A stretch of DNA of 64,000 bases from assembly GCA_963775825.1 (NCBI GenBank), contig CAVZKY010000031.1, forward strand, positions 1-64,000, given 5' to 3'. The notes under the pieces were generated by a model. That model made no database searches and was not told the DNA's origin. It worked only from the letters and a program-made list of their open reading frames with translations. Source of the stretch: Bog-532 sp963775825 (GTDB lineage Bacteria > Actinomycetota > Actinomycetes > Streptosporangiales > Streptosporangiaceae). Both the position numbers and the translations under genes were made by a program. Position 1 is the stretch's first letter. The number at the start of each line of letters is the position of its first letter. Positions 46,816 through 57,522 of this stretch are shown here, piece after piece.

Positions 46816-49702
46816 CTAGGTACCCGACCTCGACGTCACCTTTCCGCCGCTGGTCGTGCTGCCTGCTTTCCTGACCCACACGTAGTACTTCCCGAGGTGG
46901 TCCGGTGTGTTGTCGGGCACCTCGGCGGCCAGCCGGTAGTCGGGGTTCTTCGCGAGCTCACTGGCCAGGATGTTGTCCACGCCGGGGGTGATACTTCCTT
47001 CGTAGGCAACGACCTGGAAGTAGTCGTTGGTGATCGCGGCCTCGAATCCGGCGTTGCCGGTCAGGGTCTGCCCCTTGGGATCCACGTAGTAGATGACGAA
47101 CGTCGAGTAGAACTCGGTGGCTTGAGCGCCCCGCCGTCCCTCCAGGTAATAGACCGGCACCTCGGGCACTTCCACCAGGTAACGAGCGTCCGGCTTGAGC
47201 TGGCGCGCGAGCACCTTGATGAGGCTGGTCGAGTTTCCCCAGCCGTTGAAGAGCACGGAAGCCTGGGTTATGCCCAGAAACAGGGCCACGCCCCATACCG
47301 CGATGCCCAGCTGCGGCCGCCGGAAATGGTCCCCTAGGATCCGGGCCAGCCCCACCCCGGCCATGGGAGCCGCGAAGAACAGGCCGAAGCCGATGTGCTT
47401 GTGGAAGGACACATCGGTGTGGATGTGCGCCTGGTAGGCGGGGGCGAGCAGAGCCGTCCCGACGAGCACGAGGCCGAGCAGGATGCGCCGCAGCCGGCTG
47501 CGGCCGGCGCGATCTGCTCGTCCAGGTCGGTGCGCGGCCGCCACGCATACGCAATGGCCCCGAGCACCGCCACCCCGAACTGCAGCCCGCCCCACTTGAT
47601 GAACTCCGAGCCGATTTGCCGGACCGGCGTGACTCCCTGAGCCCGCGAGGTCGTGGTCTGCTGCAGGGCGGCGATGTAGGAATGGCCGCCCAGGCGGAGG
47701 GCGCCGTAGAGCAGGGCCGCCACGGCCACGCCGAAGATGACCGGGTACGCGAAGACGCGGCGGCGGTGGTACGGCCAGGCGGTGAGCACGGGCAGGACGG
47801 CGATCGTGGGCACGAACAACAGGCCGGCGTACTTCGTGGCGACCGCGAGCGCGGCCACGGGCGCCGCGAGCAGGAAGAGCGGCCAGCGTGACGCGGCCGT
47901 CCGCACCATGATCCACGACGACAGCGCCAGCAGGAACAGGCAGCTCGCGTCGAAGGTCGCAAAGTTCCCCAGGAAGGTAATGGAGGCGGTGACGGAGAAC
48001 AGCAGGCTCGCGCAGACGGCCACCCGCTCGTTGAAGAGCCGCCGGCTGATCGCGAAGAGCAGCGCGGTCGTGGCCAGCATCTCCAGGAGGCTGACGGCCC
48101 GGGCGGCGGCGAGACCGCCGACATTGTTGGCGGCCGCACCAAGTACCGGGTAGAGGACCGGCGCCCCGGAGAAGTACGACGCGAAATTGATCGGCAGCGG
48201 TGCACCGTGGAACAGGTGCGCGATCTCCAGCCGTCCGGCGTAGAGGTACTGGGCCTCGTCTTCGAACGCCGTGTTGCGCAGCCGCAGCGACAGCACCGCC
48301 TGCATCAGCAAGATGCCCAGCAGCACGCCCCGGCTGATCCACTTCCGGCGCTGGCTCGGCGTGTACAGGCGTTCCGGCGCGTCCGGCTCGGCCACCCGTA
48401 GCGGCGCCACCTTCTGCACCGGCATGATCGTGGTCAGCTCATCGGCGGTGAGAGCCGGTGAGCCGTCTTTGCTCGTGCTCCGGCCGTTGACCGAAGCGCC
48501 CTTCTTGACCGGAGCCGCCTGATCGCCGGGCGCATCCTGCCGGGGCCGGGGCTTCTGCCTGGGCAGCATCACCGTCTCGGCGCCAGACACCACTTCCGTT
48601 GCCTTGTACGTCGCCGCCTGACTGGCCTGGCCGGCGGGGCCTGCGGTGGCGCCTTTCGCGGCCGATTTGCTCTTCCTGGCCGGGGGCGCCTTGTCCGCTG
48701 GGGCGGCGGCTCCGGCTGGGGCATGCTCGGGCGGTGCCGGCTCTTCCGCGGGCGGGCTGGCCGGGCGGTCTTCGGTCCGCGCGCTGGCCGACAGGCTCTG
48801 CCCCGCCATGTCCCGGCCGGGCCATGGCGGCTCGTCTCCCGGCAGGCGGGGTCCCGGCATTCGCGTGCTCGGCGCGCCGGCGGCCTGCGGACGTGAACCC
48901 CCCACCCCGGGCAGGACCCACGGGGGCGCTCCGGCGGTCCGGCTCCTGCGGGGCAGCGGCGGGTCTTCCGCCGGGATGAACCGGGGAGCGGGCGGCAGCG
49001 GCATCTGGGGCCGGGCCTGCGTGGGCACTATCCGTTGCGGCCGGGTGGGAGACGGATCCAGCAGGGGCGGGCTACCGGGCGGGGGAGCCGCGACGGGCCT
49101 GCTGATGGTCGGGCCCGGGTGGGCCAGTTCCCCCTCGGCGCGCCCCGCGGCTGGCTCTGGCCGGTTCGCGGCTGGCTCTGGCCGGTTCGCGGCGGCTCTG
49201 GCCGGTTCGCAATCGGCTCTGGCCGGTCGGCGACAGGTTCTGGCCGGTCCGCAGCCGGCTCGTCCGGGACCGGTTCACGTTCTGCTTCGTCGAGGAGCGG
49301 CTCGTCCAGCACAGGCCGGTCCAGCACCGGCGCGTGCTCCGGCCCGGTCTGGCCGGCCTCAGGCCCGCTGGCAGGCTTCTCCGCTGGTGCTGGTTTCTCC
49401 GCGGGGGCCGGTGCTGGTTTCTCCGCGGCGCCCGGTGCTGCTGGTGCTGGTCTTTCCGCGGCGCCCGGTGCTGGTTTCTCTGCGGCGGCCGGTGCTGGTG
49501 CTGGTTTCTCCGCGGCGGAGCGCGACTTGGGTTTGCTGAACCAGTCCGACCATTCGGATTGGTTGTTCTCCGTAAGATCCATTGACTGGTATTGCTCCCC
49601 GGCTGCCACCGGTTCGTTGCTCGGCCCGGACGGGGCTTCGTTGCGGGGACCGAGGCTGCCGTGCGATGCGGATTTGTGATTGTCGTCGGTGCCCTGGCTC
49701 AC
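46816..49702 (-). pseudogene. large Pro/Ala-rich GT39-type membrane glycosyltransferase, two apparent frameshifts
   Basis: Start GTG at 49702, overlapping the GT2 stop (GTGA). The first ~430 residues are disordered and charged, with many EKPAPA and ADRPEPVADRPEP repeats. The repeat continues in another frame past about 49195 as ANRPEPAANRPEPAAG, so one base is missing there and the two apparent ORFs are one protein of about 960 residues. From about residue 440 it is a multi-pass PMT/ArnT-like domain: RNTAFEDEAQYLYAGRLEIA with the acidic pair of the first loop, then YFSGAPVLYPVLGAAA and repeated hydrophobic helices. A second frame change near 47505 (one base missing) leads into the last helices and an extracytoplasmic C-terminus. 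The fold transfers sugars from polyprenyl carriers. Confidence 0.75.
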
Positions 49703-51552
49703 GCGTGAGTTTCCACCATTGGCTGTATGAGCACCCGTAGCGCGATCATCAACTCGAACGCGCCCAGCACGAAGAGCACGATGAAGTTGGCCGGGTCCAT
49801 GGTCACCATTCGCCAGAAGGCCAGCCCGGTCCAGAGCACGCTGCTGCCGACGGTCCAGATGAAGAAGCACACCCAGAAGCGCCGCCGGCCATCCTGCTTC
49901 TTTTTGTCCCCGCCCGACGGCTTCCAGCCGAGCCGCCTACCGCGGATCGCGTCCCAGTACGCGAAAACGTGTGCCCAGCCGGAGATCAGCTTCACTGACC
50001 ATGCCTCGAGCCGGTAGGGGGCGTGGTGCCACAGTGGGTAGATCAGCCCGGAGTACAGCAGGACCGGGACGATGAAAATCATGTTCTTGAACACCAGCAC
50101 ATGCGGCACCATAATGAGCAGCAGGATCGTCAGCATCGGAACGACGAACGTGAATAGTGCCGTGTAAATGTAGTAGACGAATCCGGAAAGATAGCACATC
50201 CGGGTATAGAAGTTCAGCTTCGCCTGCCAGAATGTCTTACCGAAGAGCAGTCCGACGGTGCCGGAGCACCAGCGGTACTGCTGATTCAGGAAGGCCAGCA
50301 CATTGTCCGGGCAATTGCCGGTGGAAACGGCGATGGGCAGATAGCGCAGTTTCCAGCCGAGCCGGTTCAGGTCGAATCCGGTCCGCACGTCCTCGGAATG
50401 CTCGGCGAGGGTCATGCCCGCGTTATCAGCCAGCGCCGCCCGGCGGTAAATGGCGCAGCTGCCGACGCAGATCGCGCCGCCTTTCTCCGCGCGTGCCGTC
50501 TGAATAGAACGGTAGAACAATTCCTGCACGGCGCCTGCGCCACGCTCGACCCAGGTCTGATGGTCCTCGACCCGGAAGAACTGCGGAGTCTGCACGATGC
50601 CGGTGTCCGGGTGCGCATCCATGTGCGGGAGCGTCTCGTTCAGCAGGTCATAACGCGGGGCGAAGTCGGCGTCGAGGAGCAGGACGAAGTCGCCGTTGGA
50701 GACCTCGAAGCCCCACAGCAGGTTGCCCGACTTCTTGAACCAGCCACGCTTGGGCCGGGTCGCGTAGGCAAAGCCGAAGTCGCGGGCCATCGCCCGCAGC
50801 TCCGGGCTGGCCGAGTCGTCCAGGACGTAGGTGGTGACGGTCCCCTGGTAGTACTCGCTCATCAGCGCCACGTATCGCCACGTGTTGCGCAGCACATCGA
50901 CCGGCTCACCGCACACCGGCAGGAAGACGTCGACGGACGGGTACCGCTCCGGTTTCCACGAGTCCACCAGCCGCCGGTGCGCCTTAAGGTCGAAGCCGCG
51001 GCTGAGGCCGTCCGTGAGCAGCGGCAACGACAGGAATAGCACGCCCATGACGACGAACGGGACGTAGAACCAGAACCAGTGGTACTGCGCCATGAGGCGC
51101 ATCTGGCTCCACAGCAGCAGCGGGAAGCTCGCCAGCGAACCGAGGGTCAGCAGCCAGGAGTGGCGCCGAATGTAGCTGTACTTCTCGCTGTCGTCGGGAG
51201 GAGCCGGAAGCACCGGGTGGCCGGGCCCGGACGCCGTGGTCGCAGGACGCGGAGTGGCCTGGGGTGCACGGCGCGGCGCCACCACGGTGGCCGCAGCCGC
51301 GGCGGCAGCCGGAACCGGCGCGACCACCGGCGCGGTGGGGGCAGCCGTCTTCGCCTCGGGACTGCGGTAGGGGCGCATCCTGATCTGCGCGCGGTGCTTT
51401 CCGTGTCCCGGCGTTACTTCCGGCAGCGGTAGCGGGCGCGTCTCATCGGCCGGGAGGTCCCCCTTCTGTGCGTCGGTCTCGGTTCCTGGCCGCCTTTCGA
51501 CGACGTTCGTCACCGGCCCCCCTCTGGGCATGTAGACAGGTTGCTCGGACAT
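49699..51552 (-). CDS. cellulose-synthase-like GT2 membrane glycosyltransferase
   Basis: 617 residues from the ATG at 51552; GTG 51567 adds five. An Ala/Pro-rich N-terminal tail of about 120 residues precedes two transmembrane helices (LLTLGSLASFPLLLW, FWFYVPFVVMGVLFLSLPLL). The GT2 processive core has D in YVLDDSASPELR, DxD in LLLDADFAP, TPQFF, the base Asp in HSEDVRTGF and QQYRWCSGTVG (QxxRW). Five or more helices follow. The enzyme should polymerise and extrude a beta-glycan from UDP-sugars. No PilZ domain is seen. The overlapping downstream GT39-type gene and the GH16 gene suggest a surface-polysaccharide locus. Confidence 0.88.
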   Translation of the reverse strand: MSEQPVYMPRGGPVTNVVERRPGTETDAQKGDLPADETRPLPLPEVTPGHGKHRAQIRMRPYRSPEAKTAAPTAPVVAPVPAAAAAAATVVAPRRAPQATPRPATTASGPGHPVLPAPPDDSEKYSYIRRHSWLLTLGSLASFPLLLWSQMRLMAQYHWFWFYVPFVVMGVLFLSLPLLTDGLSRGFDLKAHRRLVDSWKPERYPSVDVFLPVCGEPVDVLRNTWRYVALMSEYYQGTVTTYVLDDSASPELRAMARDFGFAYATRPKRGWFKKSGNLLWGFEVSNGDFVLLLDADFAPRYDLLNETLPHMDAHPDTGIVQTPQFFRVEDHQTWVERGAGAVQELFYRSIQTARAEKGGAICVGSCAIYRRAALADNAGMTLAEHSEDVRTGFDLNRLGWKLRYLPIAVSTGNCPDNVLAFLNQQYRWCSGTVGLLFGKTFWQAKLNFYTRMCYLSGFVYYIYTALFTFVVPMLTILLLIMVPHVLVFKNMIFIVPVLLYSGLIYPLWHHAPYRLEAWSVKLISGWAHVFAYWDAIRGRRLGWKPSGGDKKKQDGRRRFWVCFFIWTVGSSVLWTGLAFWRMVTMDPANFIVLFVLGAFELMIALRVLIQPMVETHA

Positions 51553-51931
51553 CAGGCCGAATCTCACATAACCAGGCGAAGCGGGATATGAAGACTATAG
51601 TTTGATCTCGCGCTTGATGAGGGCATATTACCGTTTGTTAACATGCCGGTTTCATGTCGGGTTTGCCCCTGAATGAGACTTCTGGCATGGCGGGGCGCAA
51701 GGCGCGGGCGGCGTCGGGACTGCTGGGAGGCATGTTCGGGTGCCTAAGTATTGCGCCGTCAATCTCGTTAGATACGGCTAAAGCCAATTTTGGCGTTGCT
51801 TCATAATCCAACGCATGTAACAGGGAGGATTGTGGCGTTAACTAGCTGTCCGGTCCAGTGAGGTCATCCAGCTCAAGGTTGCCTGCAGGCAAGGCGGACC
51901 TGGCGTCACAGTCCAGGGGAGGAGTCGATGG
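51553..51931. other. divergent promoter region of the GT2 and epimerase genes
   Basis: AT-rich for this genome, especially 51590-51660 and 51770-51840, and free of plausible genes. It should hold promoters in both directions. A GGGGAGGAG at 51917-51924 is the ribosome binding site of the epimerase gene. I checked for the c-di-GMP (GEMM) riboswitch core on both strands and did not find it. Confidence 0.4.
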
Positions 51932-53310
51932 ATGGAGTCGGAGCGGGAGATCATCGAGATGATGCGGGCGGCTGCCCCTCCGGGCCAGCCGAGCCTCGGC
52001 GAACCGCCGTACGGCAACTGCAGCGTCTTACGGAATCGCTCATCACCGCCAAGGGCGGTGCCAGCGAGGAGTACGAGCGGTTCCGGGCGATATCTCAGCG
52101 TGCGTTGTGCCTGCCCCAGGCCCTGCTGACCGAGTGGCTGCAGGGTGCGGTGGTGCTGGTGACGGGCGGCACGGGCTGCATCGGCTCGACGCTCATGGCT
52201 CAGCTGGCCGCCCTGCGGCCGAGCCGCCTGGTCAGCCTGAGTCGCGGGGTGGCCAGCGACCGGCCACGGCTCGCCGGCGCCGAGTACCTGCGGGCTGACA
52301 TCCGGGACCGGGACCGCCTGGACGCGCTGATCCGCGATATCCGGCCGGCCGTGATCTTCCACGTGGCCGCGCAGCGTAACCCGGGCCTGGCCGAGATCGA
52401 GGTCCACCGCACGGTGAGCACGAACGTGCTGGGCACCCGCAACGTGCTCGCCGCGGCGGCCGCCGCCGGTGTCCCGCAGGTGGTGTGCGCGTCGACGGGT
52501 AAGGCCCTGCGGCCCTACTCGCCCGATGTCTATGCGGCGTCCAAGCGGGCCGCGGAGTGGATCGCCTCGATGAGCTCAGGCGGTGGCATGCGATGTTCCG
52601 CGGGCCGGTTCACGCACGTGGTCGATAACTCCATCGTCGTCCACCGGCTGCACGAGTGGGCCAAGGGCGGGATCGTCCGGCTGCACAGCACGGAGATCGC
52701 GTTCTACATCCAGTCGGCGCTGGAGTCGGCCCAGCTGCTGCTGATCGCGGGCCTCGGCGCGGTCCGCGGCGCGTTCCGCGTGCATGCCATCACGGACCTG
52801 GGCTGGCCGGTGAGCCTGCTGGACCTCACGGTGGGGGTCCTGGCCGCGGCCGAATCGGACACCCCGATCTACATCAGCGGCTACGACCCGGGCTATGAGG
52901 AGATCCCCTTCCCGGGACTGTACGACCCGGCTACCGCCGGCGAGGTCAGCCCGCTGCTGAACGCCTTCGAAGCCGCGCGGGTGACCGAGGCGCCGTGCCA
53001 CATGGTCGACGCGTTCCCGCTGGAGATGCGGCCGGACCGGCAGCCGGTCAAGCTCCTCGCCTCGATCGAGGAAGCCTGTGAGATGACCGACGATCCGGAC
53101 ACGATCCGCGGCGCGCTGGACGAGCTGTCCTGGTCGCTGCTGGACGTCACCCTCCAGGCGGCGCCAACCCAGGCACTGGCCCGTTCGGCGGCGTTCGCGG
53201 ACCCGCACCGGCACGGGCTCAGCGCCGAGCATCAGCGTCTGCTGGCTGCGATCAGGCGGGATGCCGGCCTGAGCGACTCAATGCTGGCAGGCGGCCGCCA
53301 GGAACACTGA
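51932..53310 (+). CDS. NAD-dependent nucleotide-sugar epimerase/dehydratase (CapD/FnlA type)
   Basis: About 460 residues. The extended-SDR motifs are AVVLVTGGTGCIGSTLMAQL (TGxxGxxG, near residue 75) and STGKALRPYSPDVYAASK (YxxxK), as in CapD/FnlA-like UDP-sugar 4,6-dehydratases; FHVAAQRNP and the TNVLGTRNVL helix agree. The apparent ORF starts at ATG 51928, but its first 25 codons look unnatural, whereas ATG 51932, eight bases after GGAGGAG, reads MESEREIIEMMRAAAPPGQP. A missing base near 51995 would join that start to the main frame. It is divergent from the GT2 gene and may supply its sugar donor. Confidence 0.8.
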
Positions 53311-53472
53311 TCGCCCTGCGGTCGGCGTCGGCCCCGTGGCCAGCGCCTGCGAGCGGTGGCCGTTACCAGGCATAATGCTCGCGCAGTGGCTTCGACTCGC
53401 TGGTAACCGGGGAAGATCGCGTCCCCGCCGAAGGGTCGGCCTCTCGCTTGCGCGCCCCCCGGGCCAGCACCG

Positions 53473-55388
53473 CTATGGCACATCCAATGCGGGGTTGCGG
53501 TCGAAGAAGCCGACTGGCTTCAGCCAGAACGACACCGTGTCGGCGGGCATCACCGGCCAGTCCTCCGGGCGGGTGATGTGGTGGATGCCGAACACGTACC
53601 ACAGCACGATGTCGGTGTCCTCGATCGGCCGGTCCTGTGCGGTCCATGCGCCCAGCCCGTCGTCGCGCTCGCTCTGGTTGCAGAATTCCCCGCATGGCCA
53701 GCGCTCGGCAGGATCGTACGGCGTAACCCACAGGGTGTGGCCGATGACCTCGGCGCGGCGGAAGACCGGCGAGGCCGGGTCCATCATCGGCGGGAAGCTG
53801 CCTCCCGGTACCAGCTTGTAGCCGGTCGGGGTGCCCAGCCGGTTCCGGGTGCTCTCGCTGACGACCTTCCAGGTGCGCTGGGTGTCCCACCGGTAGTCCT
53901 GCCGCCCGTCGGTTTCCGTACGCAGCGGGACCTGCCGTTGCACCAGGGTGAGGCCGAGCGGGTTGTCCTCGCCGATCGGCAGCGCCTCGGAGTCGCAGCG
54001 GTAGACGGTGTTGGCGGTGCCGTCGACGTCCATGTCCAGCCGGGCCACGATGAAGTGCTGATGGAACGGCGCGTAGGTCCGGTCGTCGATGATGGTGCCC
54101 GGGGCGGTCTCCCCGGGGGCCAGGTGCGTGACCACCATGATCCCGGTGGCGCGGACCTCGCACTCGATGTTGCCGTCGGTGTAGAAGCGCCAGTAGATCA
54201 GGTACTCGTAGTTGGCCACGGTGGCCGAGAAGGAGATGACCAGCCGGCGCATCCGGCGCACCTCGGCGCCGCCGGTCGGGTCGACGTGCTTCCACAGCAC
54301 GCCGTTGTCTTCCTCGTGGATGCAGATCGCGCGGGGGATGTCGTAGGGCTCACCGGCAATGTCGTGCAGGGTGGCGTCCAGGTAACGGATCTCGCCGAGG
54401 CAGTCGCAGCCCAGCTCCAGCGAGGTGGTCATGAAGCCGAGGCCCCACTCGCCGATGTCGAACGCGGTCCGCCGGTAGTGCTCGGGGCTCGTGTCCCGGT
54501 ACGGCACCACCATCTCGGCCAGCGACATGCGGTGGGCGACCGGCCGGACCCGGCCGCCGTCGGCGTATCCGACCTGGTGCAGGACCAGGCCTTCCCGGTA
54601 GTTGAAGCCGATCCGCAGGGACCATTTCTGCCAGCGCAGCTCGTTGCCGTCCAGCTGGAACGAGACCCCTTCCGGCTGGGTGATGTGCAGCGGGCGGACG
54701 TCGTCGCGGGCGTGGTAGCCGGGGATGAAACGCGGCACGTACTCGCCCATCACCTGCGGGGGATCGACCGGGCCGGTGTCGCCGACGTCGAGCAGTTCCA
54801 TCCGGTTGAAGTCGAGCACCGGATGCAGCCCGTTGATGGGATGCGCGTATGGATTGGCGCCTGGGGCCGCGCGGCGCCAGACGTCCACCCAGCCCACCCG
54901 CATTTCCCGGTACTGCTCGGGGATCAGCGTGTAACCGTAGGTCCAGGTGTCGAACAGGATCAGGTCCAGGTCGGTGATCCCCCGGCTGGCCAGCGCGGCG
55001 ATGACCTCGGGGTGGCGCCGCAGCATCGCGTCGGCTTCGAGCCACTCGCCGACCGTCGCGTTCGGCTGCACGCCGGGTCGGTGCTCGAAGCCGGTGACCT
55101 GGTCGCCGGTGAGCGAGACGGTGGCGGTGTAGGTGCGGCCGTCTTCAGTGTTCCAGCAGGTGATGCGGGCCTGCCGGATCACCGGCTCGCCCGGCCGCCA
55201 CCCGAGCAAGCTGGCTTTGTCCGGTTCGGCCAGTTCGATGCCGGCGAACCGCCACCGGTCGCCGACACCGCGGTCCCGGCGCAGGATGGCCACTGCGTCG
55301 CGGATCTCGTCGGACGTCAGCGGGTCGAGGGGATGACGGGCGGTGGGTGTGCGGCGCCCGGGGCCGGAGGTAGCGATGTGGCTATCAT
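53473..55388 (-). CDS. copper amine oxidase
   Basis: 606 residues from the GTG at 55293, about 640 if the start is the ATG at 55388. TPQ motif TVANYEY with the cofactor Tyr at codon 54208-54210; catalytic-base region ILFDTWTYGY; copper ligands in HQHFIVARLDMDVDG and in GIHHITRPEDWPVMP. It oxidises primary amines to aldehydes with release of NH3 and H2O2. Upstream of 55293 the homologous start HPLDPLTSDEIRDA is readable but has no start codon in frame; ATG 55388 overlaps the preceding stop (ATGA) and reads MIATSLPPAPGAAHPPP, so one C is probably missing near 55332. Confidence 0.92.
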
Positions 55389-55721
55389 GCCACGGGTGGG
55401 GTGCCGTGCGTGTGGAAGGACTCGATGGTCTTCAGGCCCCAGGCCTGGCCTTTTGCCCGCTCGGCCTCGGTCCAGGTGACGACCGGCCAGTCCGGCGCGA
55501 AGATCAGCCGGGCCACCGGGTTGCACAGCTCGATCCGGTTCCCGCCCGGCTCGTAGACGTAGAGGAAGAACGTCTGCTGGATGGCGTGCTTGTGCGGCCC
55601 GGTCTCGATGAACACGCCGTGGTCCAGGCAGATGTCGGCCGCGCGCAGGATGTCTTCCCGGGTACCACGGTCCTCACGACGGCACCCCGGTGGGGGCGGG
55701 CTGGCGGAATGAAAAACTCAT
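55385..55721 (-). pseudogene. truncated extradiol (catechol 2,3-) dioxygenase
   Basis: Only the C-terminal third of a VOC-type extradiol dioxygenase is present: DICLDHGVFIETGPHKHAIQ, QTFFLYVYEPGGNRIEL (with the late Glu iron ligand) and SFHTHGTPPVA. The ATG at 55721 overlaps the GntR stop (ATGA) but reads only MSFSFRQPAPTGVPS before a stop, and one base must be lost to join it to the rest. Even then about 200 N-terminal residues are missing, so an internal deletion occurred. The stop overlaps the amine oxidase ATG. Confidence 0.7.
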
Positions 55722-56494
55722 GAAGTTCCTTCCGCGGTCTCCTGAAGCGCATGGATCACACTGCCCAGGTGCCGGCGCGCGGCTGCTTCGGCGGCGCCGG
55801 GGTCGCGGGCCGCGATCGCGTCGATGATCTCCAGGTGCTGCGGCAGCGAGACGTGCATGCGCCCTGGCCGCAGCGACAGCCGGAATTGGTAGCGCACGAT
55901 CTGCGCGTTGAGCCGCTGGAGCAGGTCCGCCGCCACCACCTGGCCCGAGATCTCGTGGACGAGGAGGTGCAGCTCACGGTTGAGCGCTGAGTACTTGAGC
56001 GGGTCAGCGGCACCGGCCGCCCGCGTCATCTGCTCCCCGACGGCGGTCAGCCGGTCGATGTCGGCGTCGCTGGCGTTTCCGGCCGCCTTGGCCGCGCAGA
56101 GCCCTTCCAGCACCATGCGGCACTCGGTGATCGCTACTGCCTCGGCCACCGGCACGACCCGGACGCGGGCGCCCCGGTTGGGAATCCGTTCGATCAGCCC
56201 GCCCGCGGCCAGGCTGATCAGGGCGGCTCGGACACTCGCCCGCGTGACGCGGAGCATCTCCGCCAGCTCGGCTTCGACGAGCCGCTGGCCAGGCACCATG
56301 TCCCCGTTCATGATCGCGTCGCGCAGGTACCCGGCGGCGAACCGGGTGGCCGTGTCGCCCTCACGCGAGCCAGCTAGGACGCGCTTACCCGGGCGGCCCG
56401 GGTCTTCACCGGCCGGGCGCCTGGTCGTGACCGAGCTGGCGGCCCGTGGCCTGGCCGCGTCCGCCGCGCCTGTTCCGGCCGCTGTGCTCGCCAT
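55718..56494 (-). CDS. GntR-family (FadR/FCD) transcriptional regulator
   Basis: 258 residues from the ATG at 56494 with CGAGGC upstream; the frame is open to 56659 without support. A long Ala/Arg-rich tail precedes the winged helix (AAGYLRDAIMNGDMVPGQRL, VEAELAEMLRVTRASVRAAL, GGLIERIPNRGARV) and an FCD domain with its metal/ligand residues (ALNRELHLLVHEISGQ, LPQHLEIIDAIAARDPGAAE). Such regulators respond to organic acids. It lies within the amine oxidase unit, overlapping the dioxygenase remnant, so it probably controls this catabolic operon. Confidence 0.88.
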   Translation of the reverse strand: MASTAAGTGAADAARPRAASSVTTRRPAGEDPGRPGKRVLAGSREGDTATRFAAGYLRDAIMNGDMVPGQRLVEAELAEMLRVTRASVRAALISLAAGGLIERIPNRGARVRVVPVAEAVAITECRMVLEGLCAAKAAGNASDADIDRLTAVGEQMTRAAGAADPLKYSALNRELHLLVHEISGQVVAADLLQRLNAQIVRYQFRLSLRPGRMHVSLPQHLEIIDAIAARDPGAAEAAARRHLGSVIHALQETAEGTS

Positions 56495-56535
56495 GATCAG
56501 CCTCGGTGTCTTTTGGCCGCCATATCGTTGACAAT

Positions 56536-57389
56536 TCAGCCTACATTTTCGGGCCCAGACGCCATGTCGGGCATCCCGCGGGTGGGTACGGACGCGAGGA
56601 CCTGCCGGGTGGCCTCCGTGGTCAGCGGCGGCTCGCCGAGCTGGCGCAGCAGCGCGCACTCGCCGCTTCCATCTCGTGTATCCGGCGCTCGCTGTGCCTG
56701 AGGTTGCCGGCCACCAGGCGGGTCAGGAGCTCCTGGTCGATGCCGCACAGCACCTGGGACAGGTAGCCGCTGAACCAGTCGGCCTGGCCCGCCGCCTCGG
56801 CCGCCCGCATCGACTCGATCATCAGCGCGGACAGGCCTTTCACCAGCACGCTGCGCAGCAGCTTGCGGGTCGCGGCCACCCCCGGCTCGGCGCCCACTGC
56901 CTGCAGGCGCAAGCCCAGCGGCGTGAGCAGGGCCACGAACTCGTCCGGGTCGTCGCCGCAGACGTCCACGGGGGTGGCGATCCCGGCCAGCGGGACCGGA
57001 TTCATGATCGCGCCATCGATGAACCGCACGCCGTGGGAATGGGCGAGGGCCGCGATGTCGCGCTTCAGGCCCGGATCGCCGGTCGCGAAGTCGGCGTAGT
57101 ACGAGCCGGGGCGCAGGTGGCCCACCGCCGACTGCGCGGCCGTCATCGCCTGCCCGGCGTGGGTCAGGGCGATCACGACTCCCGCTCCGGTGACCGCCTC
57201 GGCCGCGGTAGCGCACCGATCGACCCCCGGCGGGTCGCCGACGTCGGCTGGGTCGAAACCACGGACCCCGCCGCTGGCGGCAGCGATCCCCGCGGCGAAT
57301 ATCGCACCCGCCTCACCGAGGCCGAGCACCGTGAGCTGCAGGTCGCGCGGGTCACGCAGGTTCTGTTGCGTCTCGCTCATGTCCGGCAT
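56536..57389 (-). CDS. 6-phosphogluconate/3-hydroxyisobutyrate dehydrogenase-like NAD(P) enzyme
   Basis: About 284 residues from the ATG at 57389 with GGAGG seven bases upstream. The Rossmann motif LTVLGLGEAGAIFAAGIAA is near residue 18, followed by YYADFATGDP, RFIDGAIMNPVPLAG and the helical C-terminal domain with TRKLLRSVLVKGLSALMIES (conserved Lys). The frame seems to change near 56668: EMEAASA should continue as LLRQLGEPPLTTEATRQVL and end at 56536, whereas the uncorrected ORF stops at 56622. The substrate is probably a 3-hydroxy acid. It leads the minus-strand operon with GntR and amine oxidase. Confidence 0.8.
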
Positions 57390-57416
57390 CCGGGGGCCTC
57401 CGAGCCTGAGTCCCCG

Positions 57417-57463
57417 CTATGGGGAGCGTACTCAGTCAATAACCCTGAGGATGCTCCCCATAG
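57417..57463. promoter_or_regulatory. long two-part dyad between divergent genes
   Basis: CTATGGGGAGC (57417-57427) and GCTCCCCATAG (57453-57463) are perfect 11-bp arms; inside them CTCAG (57431-57435) and CTGAG (57445-57449) pair again in register, leaving a nine-base loop. It lies 28 bases before the dehydrogenase ATG (on the opposite strand) and 60 before the membrane-protein start. It could be an operator for the GntR protein or an RNA hairpin in the dehydrogenase leader. Confidence 0.6.
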
Positions 57464-57522
57464 GGCGGGAATGGCCGCGCGCCCCTGGCACAGCCGGTGC
57501 GGCCACGGGCCACACTGGAGGG

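Noticed and set aside
51568..51931. c-di-GMP riboswitch before the cellulose-synthase-like gene
   Set aside because: The conserved GEMM core was not found on either strand of the region.
53578..55479. 633-codon ORF opposite the copper amine oxidase
   Set aside because: Antisense shadow of a gene with clear catalytic residues on the minus strand.
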